From Pelomyxa schiedti (Eukaryota; Evosea; Pelobiontida; Pelomyxidae), in assembly GCA_020536535.1 (NCBI GenBank), contig JAHLWZ010000151.1, positions 30,965-94,964 on the forward strand: a stretch of DNA of 64,000 nucleotides, in the 5' to 3' direction. The translations under genes were made by a program, and so were the position numbers. The number at the start of each line of letters is the position of its first letter. Positions within the stretch are counted from its first letter, which is position 1. The notes below the pieces were generated by a model. That model was not told where the DNA came from, did not search any database, and saw only the letters and a list, made by a program, of their open reading frames with translations. Shown here in pieces: positions 1-11,633 of the stretch.

Positions 1-212
1 TCATAGAATACGCCTTTGGCCTCTGCCTTCCCCACCCTCTGACCGTCGGTCTCTGAGCGTCTATCACTTCCTACTAGTTTGTAGTGACCCTCCTCCGAGG
101 TTTTGCGCAACAAGCATGTTCTTTCTAATGTTGAAAAAATAAAAAATCAAAAACTTTACAAAGAGTAACAACTATGTATTAAGGGACAAGTTTTTGAGTG
201 TTTTGGGATTGA

Positions 213-2586
213 CTAGTAGGCCTTGAAGGCCCCTGGGGAGTTGTGGCGGAGGTTGGGCATTGGTATGGAGCTGCTGGTTGTGGTTGTTATCGAGGGTGAT
301 TCACATGGTGACTCCTGTGCGGGGCTGTTGTTCTGAGAGGGACTGGCTACAACTGTACTGGACATCCTAAATGAACACCGGGGGAGTTCCTCATACCCTG
401 GAGTCCGAGCTTCTTGCTTCTCCGTGAAGAACTCTTGCAGGATTTCCTCCTGTGATAAGGGTTGGCAATGTGGTTGTTGCGTATGTTTCATACGCACTTT
501 TGGAATTCTGCTCACTTGGACTTTTCCAGTGAAATCACTTTTATACTGCAGGAGAGTCCTGACATTATCAACTTCATGAAGAAAATCTACTAACGTTCGC
601 TTATTGCCAGCAGTATCAATGTCTTTTACCAAGGAGTGGTGCACTTCACCCTAAATGTATGGTTGATTTAAATAAGTGGTGAAGGAGGAAATCACCTGAT
701 ACACATAGGCGGTGGCATATTTTCCAGGGAATCTGTCACTGAACCGAATGACGAAGGATCCTTCTTCATGGCTTGCTAGTAGTGCATCGCAATCGACTTT
801 GGAAATGAACCCGTAAATATATCCTTTTACCCACATCGGGCACATGTTCTTTTGGTGCCTCACTTTTTCCAGTCCAGGCCCAAACCATTCCCAGAAGCGA
901 TCAAAGGCAGGGAGATTGACAATTTTGCTTTGTTCAAATTTGAGAGTGCTGAGGTAATCAAAGTCTTTCAGTGTTAGTGGCCGTGTTGGGAACTCACTAT
1001 GCTGCCTAGTTGCTGCCTACGTGGTTTTGTTATTTGTTTGTTACAAGGAAGTACACAGAAACCAGGTAATATGTCTGGAGAGTGTTTGCAAACCGGGCCC
1101 AGGAAATTTCCATCATCTCTCCAAATGAGTCCATTTTCAGTAAAATTCCCTCAGAATCACGCCACTGAATGGAGTTGGTCGTGATAATGAATGGTCTGGA
1201 TTGGTTGCTCTCAACCAGCCGTACACCTGGTTGCTTTATCAAGAGTAAGGAGCAAAAAAAGGTAATTAAAATAACACACAGCAAGGGCGGGATTGTGGCA
1301 TTTCATTGGCGCATGTTTGATACTGACATGCAACCTCAGTGTAACAGGCTTCTTGTTGGTTCCAATAGGGAAGCGTAAATGCAACCTGACCTAGTTCATC
1401 GTTAGCTAGAGTTACATTGAGCTGTGCTATACTTTTCCTTCGTTGTCAAGGTCTTCTGTGGCATTTTCTAGATAAGGCCCTGTTGGTTTCCCATTCTTTT
1501 TAGCAGTGGAATGGTATTGAACTATATCGGCCGTTACTCGGCCCATGGATCTTCAGGGAAATTGAGAACCTTTTAGAGAGAAAAGAAGCCAACCTTATTT
1601 CAATTCTTGAGGGTAAAAGAAGTTGTGCCTCAACTGGTACCATTTGACCTTTAACTATAGAGCGAGAGAAAGGTTGCTCTGTGATCATGAGAGCGGCTGG
1701 GCTATAGAATATCAAAGGAAAAAGTGGAATCCAAAGACCTACCAGGGAATAGAATCGGGCCTGACGTAATGCATTAATTCAAGCTGGTATAAATCTAACT
1801 GTTTCATACACTTTTGGAGTTGCTGAAAGTAGAGAAAGTCAAAAGGCACACTAATTGTTTGTACAAGACAGTACCAGTTCCAATTTCTTTGTGTGGAAGA
1901 CCTCTCCAGGAGAAAGAACTATCTCGTCAAAAATACGCATAAGTGTAGCGTGCTCCTGAAGCATGGCATCATACAATTCTTTATGTTGTCTTGACAGTGT
2001 CTCAAGACTCTGGTTTGATATTAAAATTCCTCTTGTGTTACACCCCACATACCGAGGCACATTCAATGGGGGGAAGATCAAGAACGTGCTTTTGGGTTGT
2101 CTTAATGTGCTCAAGTGTGACTGAGTACAGTTTCACTTTCCCGGCAATTGTGTTGAGAACCTTCAGCTTTGGTCAGGCATTAAAACGCAAAGAGGTAAGC
2201 ACCTGTTGGACAGCACTAGTGACTGGTTGGAAGGGTAGGTTCGCTTGGAAATCAGTGTTCTTAACGGTATTGGAATTTGATCCATTCCCGGTGTCAGGTG
2301 TAGTTTCTGGGGTTCTCGCAGAAAAGGTTGAGCTGGTTTTGAGAGGACTTTGTGATGGTGTGGGTGGTGGGGGTGGTTGTGGGGTTTGAGGTGGAGATGG
2401 AGGGCGAGAATTCTGATTTTCCAGTTAGGGAAAAGAGTTAGTCTTGGGAACGGAAGAACGTACAGGAATCTGACCAGAAATCATTGCCAACAGAGACTGT
2501 GCTGCCTGATTATTAATGGGTTGAGGGATATTAATGCCATAGCTTAGCATTTGTTGCTGTTGGGCCTGTTGTTGTGCTTGTTGTTG

Positions 2587-2618
<32 letters not shown>

Positions 2619-3232
2619 ATTGAAGAACTTGTTGTTGCAGCACCTGTTTTTAAAGGGTTATTCGTTTTCAAAAGCGTCTCCGTACACACTTGTGCAATGG
2701 ATGCAAATTGAGGTTGTAACAACAACTGTTGTTGCTGCGCCAACTGTAACTGCTGAGCGTATTGCTGCAGTCTGTGTTGATTACCAGGAAGATTCATCTG
2801 AGAAGAGAAGGCGGCCGCTGCCGCTGCAGCGGCCGAGTTGGCATTAGTGGGATTAGCAGCAGAATTTCCAGGATTTGCAGCAGCCGTATCCACTGGTGGA
2901 ATATCAAATTCAGGTACAACCCCTGAGGTCGAGCCATCTTTACTATAATTTCCCAAAGTTAGTAAGCAGTATCTCACTCAAAGAAAAAATAAGCAGTATC
3001 TCACTCAAAGAAAAAAAAAAAAAGGGAAGCTACATCGAGCATCACAAGAAAGAATAACAAATGACAATGGTGGAGTGCAATGATACTTATAGAAAAGTTC
3101 CTCAGGGAGACTCATAAGTGCGCTCAACGCGGGCCCCGCACCGCGGGGTACGGCCCTCGCCCCCGACCCTCCCCCGCCCGTCGCGGCCGCCGAAGACCCT
3201 TGCTGCTGGTGCTGTTGTTGTTGCTGTTGTTG

Positions 3233-3269
<37 letters not shown>

Positions 3270-3595
3270 GACATGGCCTGGAGGGAGTGGGATTGTGATT
3301 GTGGCTGTGTCTGCGTGTGCGACTGCGACTGGGACTGGGACATGGCCTGGAGGTCGCCGCTGTCCCCCCCGTCGTCGCTGGAGGAGCCCCCGCCGCCGCC
3401 GCCCGAGCCGCCGCCGTCGTCCTGGTCCGGGTCGTTCTCCACGTCGGCGGGGACGGCGCCCGAGGAGGCCGACGAGGCGGAGTGGTCGGGGGCGCCCCAG
3501 GCGTCGTTGCGGCGCCGCTTGGTGGACGGCGGGGGGACGTCGTCGCTGACGAAGCGAGAGTGTGCGAACGCGCTGCTTGTGGTGGCGTTGCTCAT
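213..3595 (-). CDS. STAT-family transcription factor (Dictyostelium type)
   Basis: Predicted SH2-containing STAT, a cytoplasmic factor that dimerises through phosphotyrosine and binds DNA in the nucleus. Reading down the minus strand: a GC-rich N-terminal exon with low-complexity Ser/Gly and a long polyQ run, Ala- and Gln-rich segments, a helical region with a KELYDAMLQEHATL-like stretch (about 1.85-2.1 kb), then the STAT linker and SH2. The linker/SH2 block at about 650-920 reads WEWFGPGLEKV, then GYIYGFISK, then GSFVIRFSDRFPGKYATAYV, containing the phosphotyrosine-binding Arg in FVIRFSD. The last exon begins after a clear 45-nt intron (651-695) and carries LVKDIDTAGNKRTLVDFL, as in Dictyostelium STATs. 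A tyrosine in the context TPGYEELPR downstream of SH2 is the natural phosphorylation candidate (inference). The start is the first ATG ahead of MSNATTSS. Introns in the middle are not all resolved. Family call is strong, exact exons moderate. Confidence 0.85.
2551..2625. repeat. polyQ-coding trinucleotide repeat 1
   Basis: A CAA/CAG-type microsatellite, seen as gttgtt/gctgct on the plus strand, lies in frame in the STAT gene and encodes a Gln run with a few Ala. Mixed CAA and CAG codons show it is not a pure slippage tract. PolyQ is common in amoebozoan STATs. Confidence 0.8.
2964..3017. repeat. 27-bp tandem duplication in a STAT intron
   Basis: The unit aagcagtatctcactcaaag plus an A-rich tail occurs twice back to back (2964-2990 and 2991-3017). 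It lies in what is read as an intron of the STAT gene, near a CTTACTAAC branch-like motif on the minus strand. Each copy contains GTGAGATA on the minus strand, a possible 5' splice site, so the duplication may have doubled a splice signal. Confidence 0.75.
3201..3271. repeat. polyQ-coding trinucleotide repeat 2
   Basis: A second Gln-coding repeat in the first STAT exon. A pure gctgctgct stretch at its right end is likely to be length-polymorphic. It is flanked by Ser-Gln dipeptide repeats (SQSQSQ). Confidence 0.8.
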
Positions 3596-4174
3596 TGCCT
3601 GTTGGTACCGGTTCTGTATGTTGTGGCTGGGGGGGGTTCTTTTTTTTTTTTTTTTTTGGTGGTTTGCTTGGTTGTGTGTTGGTGTGGGTTGGCGACGGTG
3701 GGTCGGGCTTGGGTTTTGTTGCTTTTTGGATAAAAGACAATGCCGCGAAACCCCCATGCACAGAAAAAATCACACATTGCACAAATTCAGAAAGAGATCT
3801 GCAATCTGCAGCTGATTGGACATGTTTGGTTCTCTTCGAGGGGCACTCACGGTCAATGTGATATAAGTGGTCCTTTTGGAGTGCAAGGCACAAAATAGAA
3901 AGTTTACACCTGGGGTGAAACAACAGTTTTTCTGCCAGGCCATAATAATGGCAATGCCCCCTCGAAAGCCAAGCTTGACTGAGACCACAAAAAATATTTT
4001 TAGATTGTAACTGGTTGGAAGAAGTTTACTTCCACTCATCATAGAGCTCTTCCAACCAAAAACACAATACAGATTTACACTTTACATTGTTTGTTTGGTG
4101 CTGAATTTAGTGGTCTTCCAAAAGGGAAAAATCCATTTCATCTACGTCAAAGTCTATTGTTGCATTAGAGAATT
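3596..4174. other. Intergenic region between STAT and the CFAP97D1-like gene
   Basis: About 580 bp with no convincing gene. It holds the 5' flank of the STAT gene, including a G-run followed by T17 near 3634-3656. A minus-strand open frame here has no recognisable features and is probably chance. Confidence 0.5.
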
Positions 4175-5511
4175 CTAGTGGTAGGAGCCACCACCTTCAT
4201 CATTATTTTCCTGGGAAGTACTTGTAGGATCCTTTGCCTTGATTTTTTCTGTTGAACAGTGAGATTGGGCTGATTTTTGAGACATACTAGGCCGTATGTC
4301 CGACAGCTGAGCTGTACCCAATGGCATGTTCTCGTTTGATGTCTCATGGGATACTATGGTGGCTTCTTCATTTACCAGAACACTACTGTTTTCAGTAGAA
4401 TATGCTCTCACTTGGACACTTGTGTCCAGGACTGAATTGTACTTCTCAGAGGCCATCTGGGGTGGTGCCCCAATAGTGTTATGTACAGAGGTATTGTATT
4501 CCCCCGTTTGTTGTGTGCTGTAATCAACAACCTGGGGATTGTCTGCCTGTGTTTGTTGCTGGCCGATATCAGCAAGGACATTAGGATTTTCAGGCTGTGT
4601 GCTGGTGGTGTATGTCTCAAAGTTGGTGGCCTGTTGTGTGATGTCATAAGTAGTTGGATGTGTACTCAATTCTACGGTCACATTCCTACTGCCTGCAAAA
4701 TTGATCAACGATTATAGTATCTTTAAGTAGGGGCAAGAAAATAGTACCACCAAGTTCATGTGTAGGACGAGTAGATGAATGAGATGAAGCCTTGAGGTTT
4801 TTAGTGCTTGATGGAACTGGAGCAGGGGATGATAATGTTTGGGATTCGTGGCCTCCGTTTACGATCTGGGAATGATGGTTTGCATGGAGAGGCATTCCTG
4901 GATCGGGAGCAGTGTTGTGTGGGCTGAGTACATGGCTGTTATGAGAATCAATCGTTGGCAGCGGTTCTATTTTGCTACGGCGAAGAGAGCCACTGCTACC
5001 AACACCTGTAGCAACATCTGCCTTGGGCTCTGGGCCCGTTTTTCTTCCAGAGTATAAATGAAATTGCACAGTAACAAGGTACTAACCTATTTGCGGGACT
5101 ATACCCCGGTCTCATTCTTCTGAGAAGCGATTCTTGTTCAATAGCGTCCCTCTGCCATTGCCAATATACGGTGTGTTTCGCCTTGACTGCCTCCAACCGT
5201 TGTGCAAAAGCCTGAAAAATATAAATAAACATACGGAAAAAAAAGATCTAAAACCACATTCCCAATGAAAGAAAAGACAAGACAAGAAAAGAAAAGAAAA
5301 GACAAAAAAAAAAAAAAAAAAAAAACCGTACGATGTTCTCTGCGTTGATTCTTTCTAGTTCCCTCTTCCTTGCCTCGCGATTGAGGCTCCTCACGCCCAC
5401 CACGGGCGCCGCGTAACGCGTCGGCGACGCCCGTATTTGCGCCATCTTGCTGTCGTGCACCCCGTCTACGTAATCGTTCCACTGTCTCTGTGCCACCTCC
5501 GCTTTCCTCAT
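4175..5511 (-). CDS. CFAP97D1-like (hemingway family) cilia/flagella protein
   Basis: The N-terminal region reads KMAQIRASPT, then SLNREARKRELERINAEN (exon 1), then after an A/T-rich intron AFAQRLEAVKAKHTVYWQW and QESLLRRM. This order matches the CFAP97D1 core as recalled from the family: SLNRE-R-REL-RI--EN, a ---RL segment, then a D-Q-S-R end. CFAP97/hemingway proteins act in motile cilia and flagella. The rest of the protein (exons at about 4.70-5.07 and 4.18-4.69 kb) is Ser/Thr/Gln-rich, apparently disordered, and without homology I can recognise. Start chosen at MRKAEVAQRQWNDY; an in-frame upstream ATG near 5646 is possible. Introns at about 5233-5330 and 5050-5092 have proper borders. 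The family assignment rests on the short core only. Confidence 0.6.
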
Positions 5512-5658
5512 TCTTTGTGTGTTTTTCGTGCAAAGGGTCTCGGTCGTTGTTGCTCGTTGCCTGTGCTTTTGATTTTGGATTTCGCCAAAGTGTCGATTTT
5601 TTTTTTTTTCCGCAGCTTTGGATTGCCTAAAAAGGCACAATGGCATTTAAGTAGAAAG

Positions 5659-7157
5659 CTACGGCACAAGGGCGTTGAGGATCGCTGTCCAGTCGGCGTT
5701 GCAGGCGGAATGACGGAGGTCGATGGGTACATTGGAATTAAGCTCTAGGAAAGTATGCAGGCCCACGCGGGCCGTGGCGTCGTCGTCGGGAACGTGGTAT
5801 AGAGCAAGAACGCGAATGTGGGCTCCAGAGGACAGGAGGATGTGGGCCAATTTCATTCCAGCACCAGGGCCCCCTTGGGACACTGACAGTGTGTGAAGCT
5901 TGGGTGCAGAAATGGTAATGTCCTGCAGTTCCTCGGCGGTGACACACCCCGGTATCTGGACTTTCAGTGAGGTCAGGTATGGGAGCGATACAGTTGATAG
6001 AGCATGGATGTTGATAGCTTCAAATACTAGTTTCTCAAGTCGCAGAGACGAGAGCTCTCGGATACCAGAACATGTAATTATTGTGCCGATTGCTGCCAAA
6101 GATGTCAATTTTGTGCATCCAACACGGAGTAGTGGTAGAGAGACATCTGACACATTTCCGCAGTTGGACAGGTTCAATTCTTGGAGATTCGGGCAAAGCT
6201 GTGCAATCATTCTCATACAGGTATCGTCAACTTTGGTGTTGGTAAGCTTAAGGGTTGTAAGTGTCGGTGGAAAAGGTGCTCGGCAAAGACTAACTGGCGT
6301 TTCAGCCATACAAAGAACCTTGAGTCCACGGCACTTTGAAAGTACTATAGTGGCAATCCGGTCCGTGATACATTCAGAATCGCAAAGATGGAGTTTCTCT
6401 AACGTAGTCGGGATCTCTTCAAAAGCTTGGGCAAAGTTTTCTTGCGCTTCAGTCTCCACACAAAGTAAGTCTGCTGCCATTCGCAAACAGTTCAGCATTG
6501 GGTGAAGTTGCAAAGTACAAAACAAGAAGCGGAGTCCCCGAGGGTCTTTAATGTTAAGTGCTCCTCTAAACTCGACACGCCTTAAGGAGCGCCTACACAT
6601 ATGAGAAATTGAGGTACTAAGTGGGTCAAGGAGTTCTTTGCCAGTTCTGGAGAAATTCCATGTACTAAAACTTTCAAGAGAAGGCATTGGTACTGCAAGA
6701 AGCTTGTGTAATGAACGGGGGTGAACATTTTCAAGACTGCAGAGAGTGGAGGCAGCACTGTGCACAAGGCCAAGCTCCATATCTGGGTTGAAGTTGGGGT
6801 GCTCCAGCCAAAGTGTATTAAACCTGAACCGAAGGTCAAAGTTAGAATTAAAAAAGATATGAGCCTTAGGTGTTTGACACAAGAAAACGAGTGGGTGGCT
6901 AAAGCAACAGCAAGTCCTTTCAAACGAGGAGCATAGCCTGTCAAACTAACAGATACAAGTAATCTGAAACCACTGCATACAAGTTCACTCCACTGTTCTT
7001 TGGTCACTGTATCTATAGGGTGGGGTTTTCGTGAATGTTGAAAGCAAAACTCCACGTCAGTCACAAATTGTAGATAGCATGATGCGCATTGCAACTGTAG
7101 CACAGTATTCACATCGCGAAAGCGTATGAAGACCTTTTTTTTTGTGTGTTTTTCCAT
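5659..7157 (-). CDS. Leucine-rich-repeat (RNI-like) protein
   Basis: The large exon (about 5.66-6.84 kb) encodes repeated LRR units of the cysteine-containing/RNI type, for example LEKLHLCDSECITDRIATIV, LTTLKLTNTKVDDTCMRMIA and LQELNLSNCGNVSDVSLPLL. These resemble F-box-associated LRR proteins. The N-terminal exon (7157 down to about 6900) has a short hydrophobic and Cys-rich stretch and could contain a degenerate F-box, but none is clear. A 65-nt intron can be drawn that joins LAVALATHS to FNTLWLEHPNF in frame. Likely a protein-interaction scaffold. The start ATG at 7157 faces the kinase gene on the other strand. No catalytic domain is seen. Confidence 0.7.
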
Positions 7158-7374
7158 GTGGAACTTTGCGTGTCTAAACCTTCTTATTCGCCCACACTGC
7201 CGGAAACGATATCAACCTTCGCCATTCTGAACAAACGCCCCTCGACAAAACGCAAGTACGCACATCCGCATACTCCGACTCGAACACGTGCAGCATCTCC
7301 TTTTTTTTTTTTTTTTTTTTGAATCGTCCGAATCGGCATCTTTAGACCAGGAAAGCGGGGCACGCAGGGACGTG
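7158..7374. promoter_or_regulatory. Divergent promoter region: LRR gene / SAM-kinase gene
   Basis: 217 bp between the start codons of two divergent genes, so it must hold both promoters unless the kinase start is further upstream at 7288. It contains a T20 tract (7301-7320). No TATA box or initiator could be assigned with confidence. Confidence 0.4.
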
Positions 7375-10300
7375 ATGTCACGCGAACGGAGACGCTCGAA
7401 CCCGGCGCTGCCGACTGCGGCAGTTTCTTCGGCGGCGCTGACGTCATCGTCGCCGGCAATAGGGGACGGCGTGAGGCTTGTCTCGTCGACGTCTGCCTTG
7501 ACAAACGTGAGGCTGGCCAACAGCTTCAGCACGCCCAACTTGGGCAACCTAGCGTCGTCGTCATTGTCAATGGCAACGATTTGCGGCAACGGCGGGGTCC
7601 GGAATGTGGCGTCGTCGCCCTCTTCCACCTCTTTCAACAACAGCGGGACAACCGGAGACCCATTATGGGACGGCACCAACAACGGGGTCGACGACGAAGG
7701 CTGCGGTGGCGTGAGGAATTGGCTGGAGTCAGTAGGCCGGGGCTTCGGGGCCAATTATGGGAGACGGTTTGAGGAGGAGGAAGTTACCCTCAAGGTTCTT
7801 TGGACATTGACTGATTCTGACCTCCGGGAACTGGGTGTTACCAAAATGGGCCATAGGAAGCTCATCTCAATAGCAGCTGAGAGGCTCAGGCCCTCAGATT
7901 CCAAGTTGGGTTCGGTCTCATCACCCTATTGCAGCTGTTCGCGTAAGGAGCGAGACAGAGACAGGGATAGGGAAAGAGAAAGAGAAAGAGAAAGGGATAG
8001 AGATAGAGACAAGGAGGAATCTCGTGGAAGGGATTCTGAGAGGAGCAGTGAACCTCCGGCCAACTTGAAACACCATCACCACCACTCTTCTTATCCTTCA
8101 GGTTCCGTGCATTCCTCTTCGCGGAGCTCACCTCCAAGAAGGACTGGGCCGTTGTTCCAGCCACTGGATGACTCATTCCCTCAGGTAGTGGCACCAACTC
8201 CACAGCAGCCAATGCTTACTTTGACTCTGCCGGCATCTCCCACATCATGCACAACTCCACAGGCTCCTCAGTCACCTGCTACTCTCGTACTGAACCCTCT
8301 TTCAACAGCTATACAAAGTGACCAGGGTTCAAGTGCGGTAAGTGACTCAACCGCCCCTGCGCCGTCTCCAACACACTCTCCTGCCAGTTCACCTCGAACA
8401 ATACCTTCGCCTGCCCCAATCACTGTTTCCTCCTCGTCTCCTCACCTTATGCCAGGCCCTGGAACGCCAACAACTCGACCTAGGCGGTCATCACATACAA
8501 TTGCACCCTCTCCAATTTCTGTTACTTCAACCCCCAATTCCAACTCAACTCCAGTTATTTCGACCTCAGTAGTACCCTCTACAACTCCCCCACCAAGTCC
8601 TCAAGGTTCATCTTCATCGTCAGATCACAGTTACTATGGAATGCTGCGCTCTTCACCATACCCGGCCTACAATGAAGATGAGCAGAATGAATTGGGTATG
8701 TGATTCAAGAAAAGATATTTTTCTTACTGTGAATAGCAAACAGTTCTGACAAACTGAAAATATCCATGCTGGCAATGTCCGATGTTTTTATTCAAGGTGT
8801 GGAACTTTGTGGCCAACTTGGAGAAGGGTCATTCGGTGTAGTGTGGAGGGTATATTAGCAGTTTGCACAGTCACAGACCTAATAATACAATCAGGGTTTA
8901 TGGAAAGGAATTCAGGTGGCAGTTAAGAGGGCCAAAGATTGTACTCCCAGAGAAGGTGACGAGGCCGATTGTTTTATGCAGGAAGCGGCAGTATGACTTC
9001 GAGGTAACACTGGCCTCTAAGACAATAATACAGGTGCTCAAACGAATGAGGCACCCAAATGTTGTATCTTTCTATGGAATATGGTCAAATGAGGAGGTGC
9101 CTCACCTTGTTTGTGAGTTTATGTCTGCCGGGTAATGAATCATTGTATCTCCAGTCTAGCTCAGCTTTAACAGGAGCTTGGACAAGTACCTTGAAAAAAA
9201 CAATGTGAAAATCCCAACCTCTCAGCTTCTGAAGTTTGCACAGCAAACTGCCCTTGGAATGATTTACTTGGAGTCTTGCAATGTCATTCATCGGTGTGAT
9301 TTCGAGCAAAATGACAATTTATTCTTTATTTACTAAGAAAACATTGCACAAAAATAGGGATCTGGCAGCACGGAACGTGTTATTGAAACCATCATCAGAT
9401 GGACTAGTAGCATGTGTTGGAGGTACTTGGTTTCTCTTGTGAGCATGTCTCTAAAACGAAAAAGATTTTGGTCTCAGTCGAATTTTAAGTGATGCCTCAG
9501 AACAATACAATTCATCCTCCAATGTCATGCCTGTATTTTTTGCTACATTTACTTCCTTCACTTTTAACAGCACCTTTTCTTTTTCCCTCACTAGATTAGA
9601 TGGGCAGCACCGGAGTCTTTAATGTCACGTATTTTTTCATCTAAATCCGATGTCTGGAGCTTTGGTCAGTATACCAACTTGACATTTAGAGTGATATCAA
9701 TTAAGAATCGACAGGTGTGGTCATGTGGGAAATATTTTCTCTAGGTGCTGTTCCATATTCAGAATTAGCCAACACTGGTGTCCTGTCCCATATTAAAAAG
9801 GGAAACAGATTACCTATTCCCATCAATTGCCCTGAATCTCTGTTTAAAGTGATGCTGAATTGCTGGAAAGAGGTACGCCATTTAAAACCTGGAAGGGATG
9901 AAGTGGAAAGGTGAAAGTTTAATTTAGACTAAACATCCAGAACCCTGAAGAGCGGCCAACATTTGAAGAGATCAATAATCAATTGTTGAAAACGCACACT
10001 GCCACTATCAAGGTACTAAGCCATTCCATTGATTCTAGACATAACCCAAGTAGGTGTGGTTTTTACATTGTGAGCAATGCTTTCACTCCACTGCTTGTAA
10101 ACATCGCGCAATTCCTTGGTTTGAGCAAGGTTGTGTCTTAGTTCCGAGTACTGCCGAAGTTCCAGCAACTACACGGAATCCAACCACTACCACTCCCCCT
10201 ACACCCTTGCACCGCAGTGCTGGATTTGTGGAAACACAAGATGGAAGAATCTTTGGTGTACCCACTGCTTGGCCATCTGGCCTACCGAGTCTCTTATGTA

Positions 10301-11575
10301 CATCGGTGGAATTGGCCTGTGTTCTTTGGGTTCAACAGAGGGTAATGCAAATTTCCTGTTCTCACTTTAAAGAAGATGGATCCTACACAATTGAGTTTGA
10401 TGTACATGACAGGTAAGGTTATATTTTCATTTCGTAGAGTTTATCTGCATGCAGATTAGTGCTTGCAAGTGCACCAAAGCGGGACCTTAATGAGGTTCAA
10501 GACTCCCTTGGATTTTGTATTCCAGGAGTAAACCTTCTTCCTGTGAATCGTAAGTTGTTGCCTTCGACTCCCAGTAACTTTCTACAGTTTCGTTGTTTGC
10601 AGTTTTTCCTGGAAACCTGCCAGACATGTTTATCCTTGTTTGTTCAAGTTTTCTATCTAACCGTTGCAGATATCGCTATGGTGCTTGCTGTGATATTTGC
10701 TCTCAGTCTATTCCTATGAGTTCCTCTTGGCAGCATTGCACAGACCCGGCATGTACTAACTTTGACATGTGCACGTCTTGTTATGCTGCTTCAGTTAAGG
10801 ATGGAAAAGAAGTAATCAAAGGAACACACCTTGCTTCACATCAAATGCTAAAAGGTTAGCTTTTTCTTCTCCAAATTTCCAAGCACCGAGTCACTTTTGC
10901 ACCGCTATCACAGCGTTTGGAAATGTTGAAGTACCCATTGTCCCAGAAACAGTATGCACACCCAGCATGTGGATACCCGGAGACGCACAAGTCTCTCCCT
11001 CCGGGGCATCGGCAGGAGCCCACGTAATGGCGGTAGTCTCCCGCGACCCCTTTGTTGTCCTGCGGGGCATAGTATCCCCCATACAAGTCACCCGCAACCT
11101 CACCCCGTTCACGCGGCAGCTCCCGCCCATAACCCCGTCGCCCACCCCCGGCCCCGGCCCCAATACTCCCCCGTCGACCCCGCCCTCCTCGGCGTCTTCC
11201 ACCTCGCCTCCTCAGCCGCAGCAGCCCCCAGCAGCCGTGCCCCAGCCTTCCTCCGCTCGCTCCGGGACTCCCCGCGGCGGTGCCGGGGGAGGGAATGCCC
11301 AGCCGCCTGCAACAACCACGGCGGCACTCAGTGCCGCTGAGGCTGCAGCTTCTGCGCTGGCATCAGCATCCCACAGCAAAGTGATAGAAACAGGAACTGT
11401 GAAAGAGATGGTTTCTGTACTGGCCTTGCACCTGGTCAAAATTGACATCACCATTTCCCGTGACAGGCTTCACGCTGTGCTACGGTTTTTTCCTCTCTCA
11501 TCACTATATGTTTTGAACTCATTCACTCAAACAGAGATGCCAGGACTAAAAGAAAGGGCATTCTCACATCCTTGA
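7375..11575 (+). CDS. SAM-domain tyrosine-type protein kinase with ZZ zinc finger
   Basis: Exon 1 (to about 8695) has a GC-rich Ser-rich start, then a SAM domain (NWLESVGRGF, TLKVLWTLTDSDLRELGVTK, MGHRKLISIAAERL), an Arg/Glu/Asp repeat and a long Pro/Ser linker. After an intron the kinase begins: GQLGEGSFGVVW, VAVKRAKD, then KRMRHPNVVSFYG, the catalytic loop HR plus DLAARN split by an intron, DFGLSRI, IRWAAPESLM, DVWSFG plus VVMWEIFSLGAVPYSE, and NPEERPTFEEI. HRDLAARN is characteristic of tyrosine kinases; some TKL kinases are close, so substrate class is inferred. After the kinase the frame continues through a Cys/His segment (CEQCFHSTACKH) to a ZZ finger at about 10665-10855 (YGACCDICSQ, CTNFDMCTSCY, THLASHQ) and a Pro/Ala-rich tail. 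No in-frame ATG is seen between kinase and ZZ, which favours one gene. A split into two genes near 10.02-10.13 kb cannot be excluded. Confidence 0.65.
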
Positions 11576-11633
11576 GAAAGTTCTTTGTGTAATTGGTATT
11601 GGTACTAAAAATGTAAAAAAAAATTTTCTTTGC

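Noticed and set aside
3118-3549. Ala/Arg/Pro-rich plus-strand frames opposite the STAT N-terminus
   Set aside because: Shadows of the GC-rich and polyQ-coding STAT exon. Poly-Ala and poly-Leu arise from the CAG repeat in other frames.
7288-7374. Upstream ATG with FFFFFF run for the SAM-kinase
   Set aside because: The Phe run is just the T20 tract. The in-frame ATG at 7375 gives a more plausible start, though the upstream one cannot be formally excluded.
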